A DNA stretch of 6,113 nucleotides from Clostridiales bacterium (GTDB lineage: Bacteria; Bacillota; Clostridia; Oscillospirales; Acutalibacteraceae): the NCBI GenBank assembly GCA_012728445.1, contig JAAYFA010000292.1, forward strand, positions 1 to 6,113, written 5' to 3'. Shown in pieces: positions 5,823 through 6,113 of the stretch. A program made the translations under genes and the position numbers. Position 1 is the stretch's first letter, and every line of letters starts with the position of its first letter. Below the pieces are notes generated by a model that was given only the letters and a program-made list of their open reading frames with translations, was not told the DNA's origin and made no database searches.

Positions 5823-6113
5823 TGCCCGTCGCCCCCTTCCGCCGAAGATTGTTGAGGTTCTTTGTCACTTTTGTCTGCCTGCACAGCATCAGAAGAAAGC
5901 TCTTTTGGTTTTTCATTATTTTCTCTTTGCCGACTTAACAGAATCCTGCTGAGGAATGATTTGAAAAGAAGGGCAAAGGCACTAAAGTAAATAATAAACG
6001 CCGTAATGATGTTGATAACCTCCGGCACAAAATCAAATTGTTGGAGGTAAAAACCGCCCACCGTAATATTCGCAATAAACAAGGCGGAAAACAGGATGCC
6101 GATGGGATTAGAC
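5819..6113 (-). CDS. nupP: Nucleoside ABC transporter permease, NupP-like (3' end only)
   Basis: The frame is open to the right edge (first full codon at 6112-6110) and gives the last 97 residues of a BPD_transp_2 permease. The start SNPIGILFSALFIANITVGG, followed by a helix with VINIITAFIIYFSAFALLF, matches the end of NupP/YufP-type permeases; a TTG at 6082 is internal, not the start. After the last membrane helix there is an unusually polar tail of about 45 residues (SRQRENNEKPKELSSDAV and on to GGDGQ), rich in Q, S, E, D and K and predicted to be cytoplasmic and disordered. It overlaps the next permease gene by four bases (ATGA), so the two subunits are translationally coupled. In related operons the ATPase and the substrate-binding lipoprotein lie further upstream, here outside the window. 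Confidence 0.88.
   Translation of the reverse strand, partial: SNPIGILFSALFIANITVGGFYLQQFDFVPEVINIITAFIIYFSAFALLFKSFLSRILLSRQRENNEKPKELSSDAVQADKSDKEPQQSSAEGGDGQ

Overview
The window looks like ordinary chromosome from a low-to-moderate-GC Bacillota, probably of class Clostridia. This rests on the nucleoside transporter/phosphorylase arrangement, the resemblance of the pyrimidine-nucleoside phosphorylase to Bacillus Pdp, A/G-rich ribosome binding sites, sigma-A-type promoters, and a glycoside hydrolase of a type I associate with anaerobic gut-type Clostridia. The lineage is inferred from protein resemblance, not from a marker gene. Every protein gene lies on the minus strand; only a tRNA lies on the plus strand.

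Left block (1-2811, minus strand). A well-formed promoter (TTGACA, 18 bp, TAATAT) precedes a cytoplasmic family 2 glycoside hydrolase with both catalytic glutamates visible. After 39 bases comes a WYL-domain transcriptional regulator whose C-terminus runs off the left edge. The two probably form one operon in which the regulator senses a cue tied to the sugar released by the hydrolase and acts on its own promoter. Two related 12-bp elements, about three helical turns apart, overlap the -35 and -10 regions and are candidate operators.

Middle block (2830-3546). A divergent strong promoter drives a complete tRNA-Leu(UAG) with encoded CCA. It is followed by a long hairpin with U tracts on both strands, which should stop transcription both ways. 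Beyond it lie a 13-nt inverted copy of the tRNA T-arm sequence and the decayed C-terminal part of an IS5-like DDE transposase abutting the stop codon of the next gene. This is the scarred part of the window.

Right block (3541-6113, minus strand). Three tightly packed genes read leftward: the end of a nucleoside ABC-transporter permease (NupP-like), a complete second permease (NupQ-like, overlapping the first by ATGA), and a complete pyrimidine-nucleoside phosphorylase 14 bases further on. Together they describe uptake of nucleosides followed by phosphorolysis to free base and (deoxy)ribose 1-phosphate. The ATPase, the substrate-binding lipoprotein and the operon promoter would be expected beyond the right edge.

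I see no CRISPR array, toxin-antitoxin pair, defence system, phage gene or obviously new system. The observations worth a second look are small: the candidate operators, the two-way terminator, and the tRNA and transposase debris.
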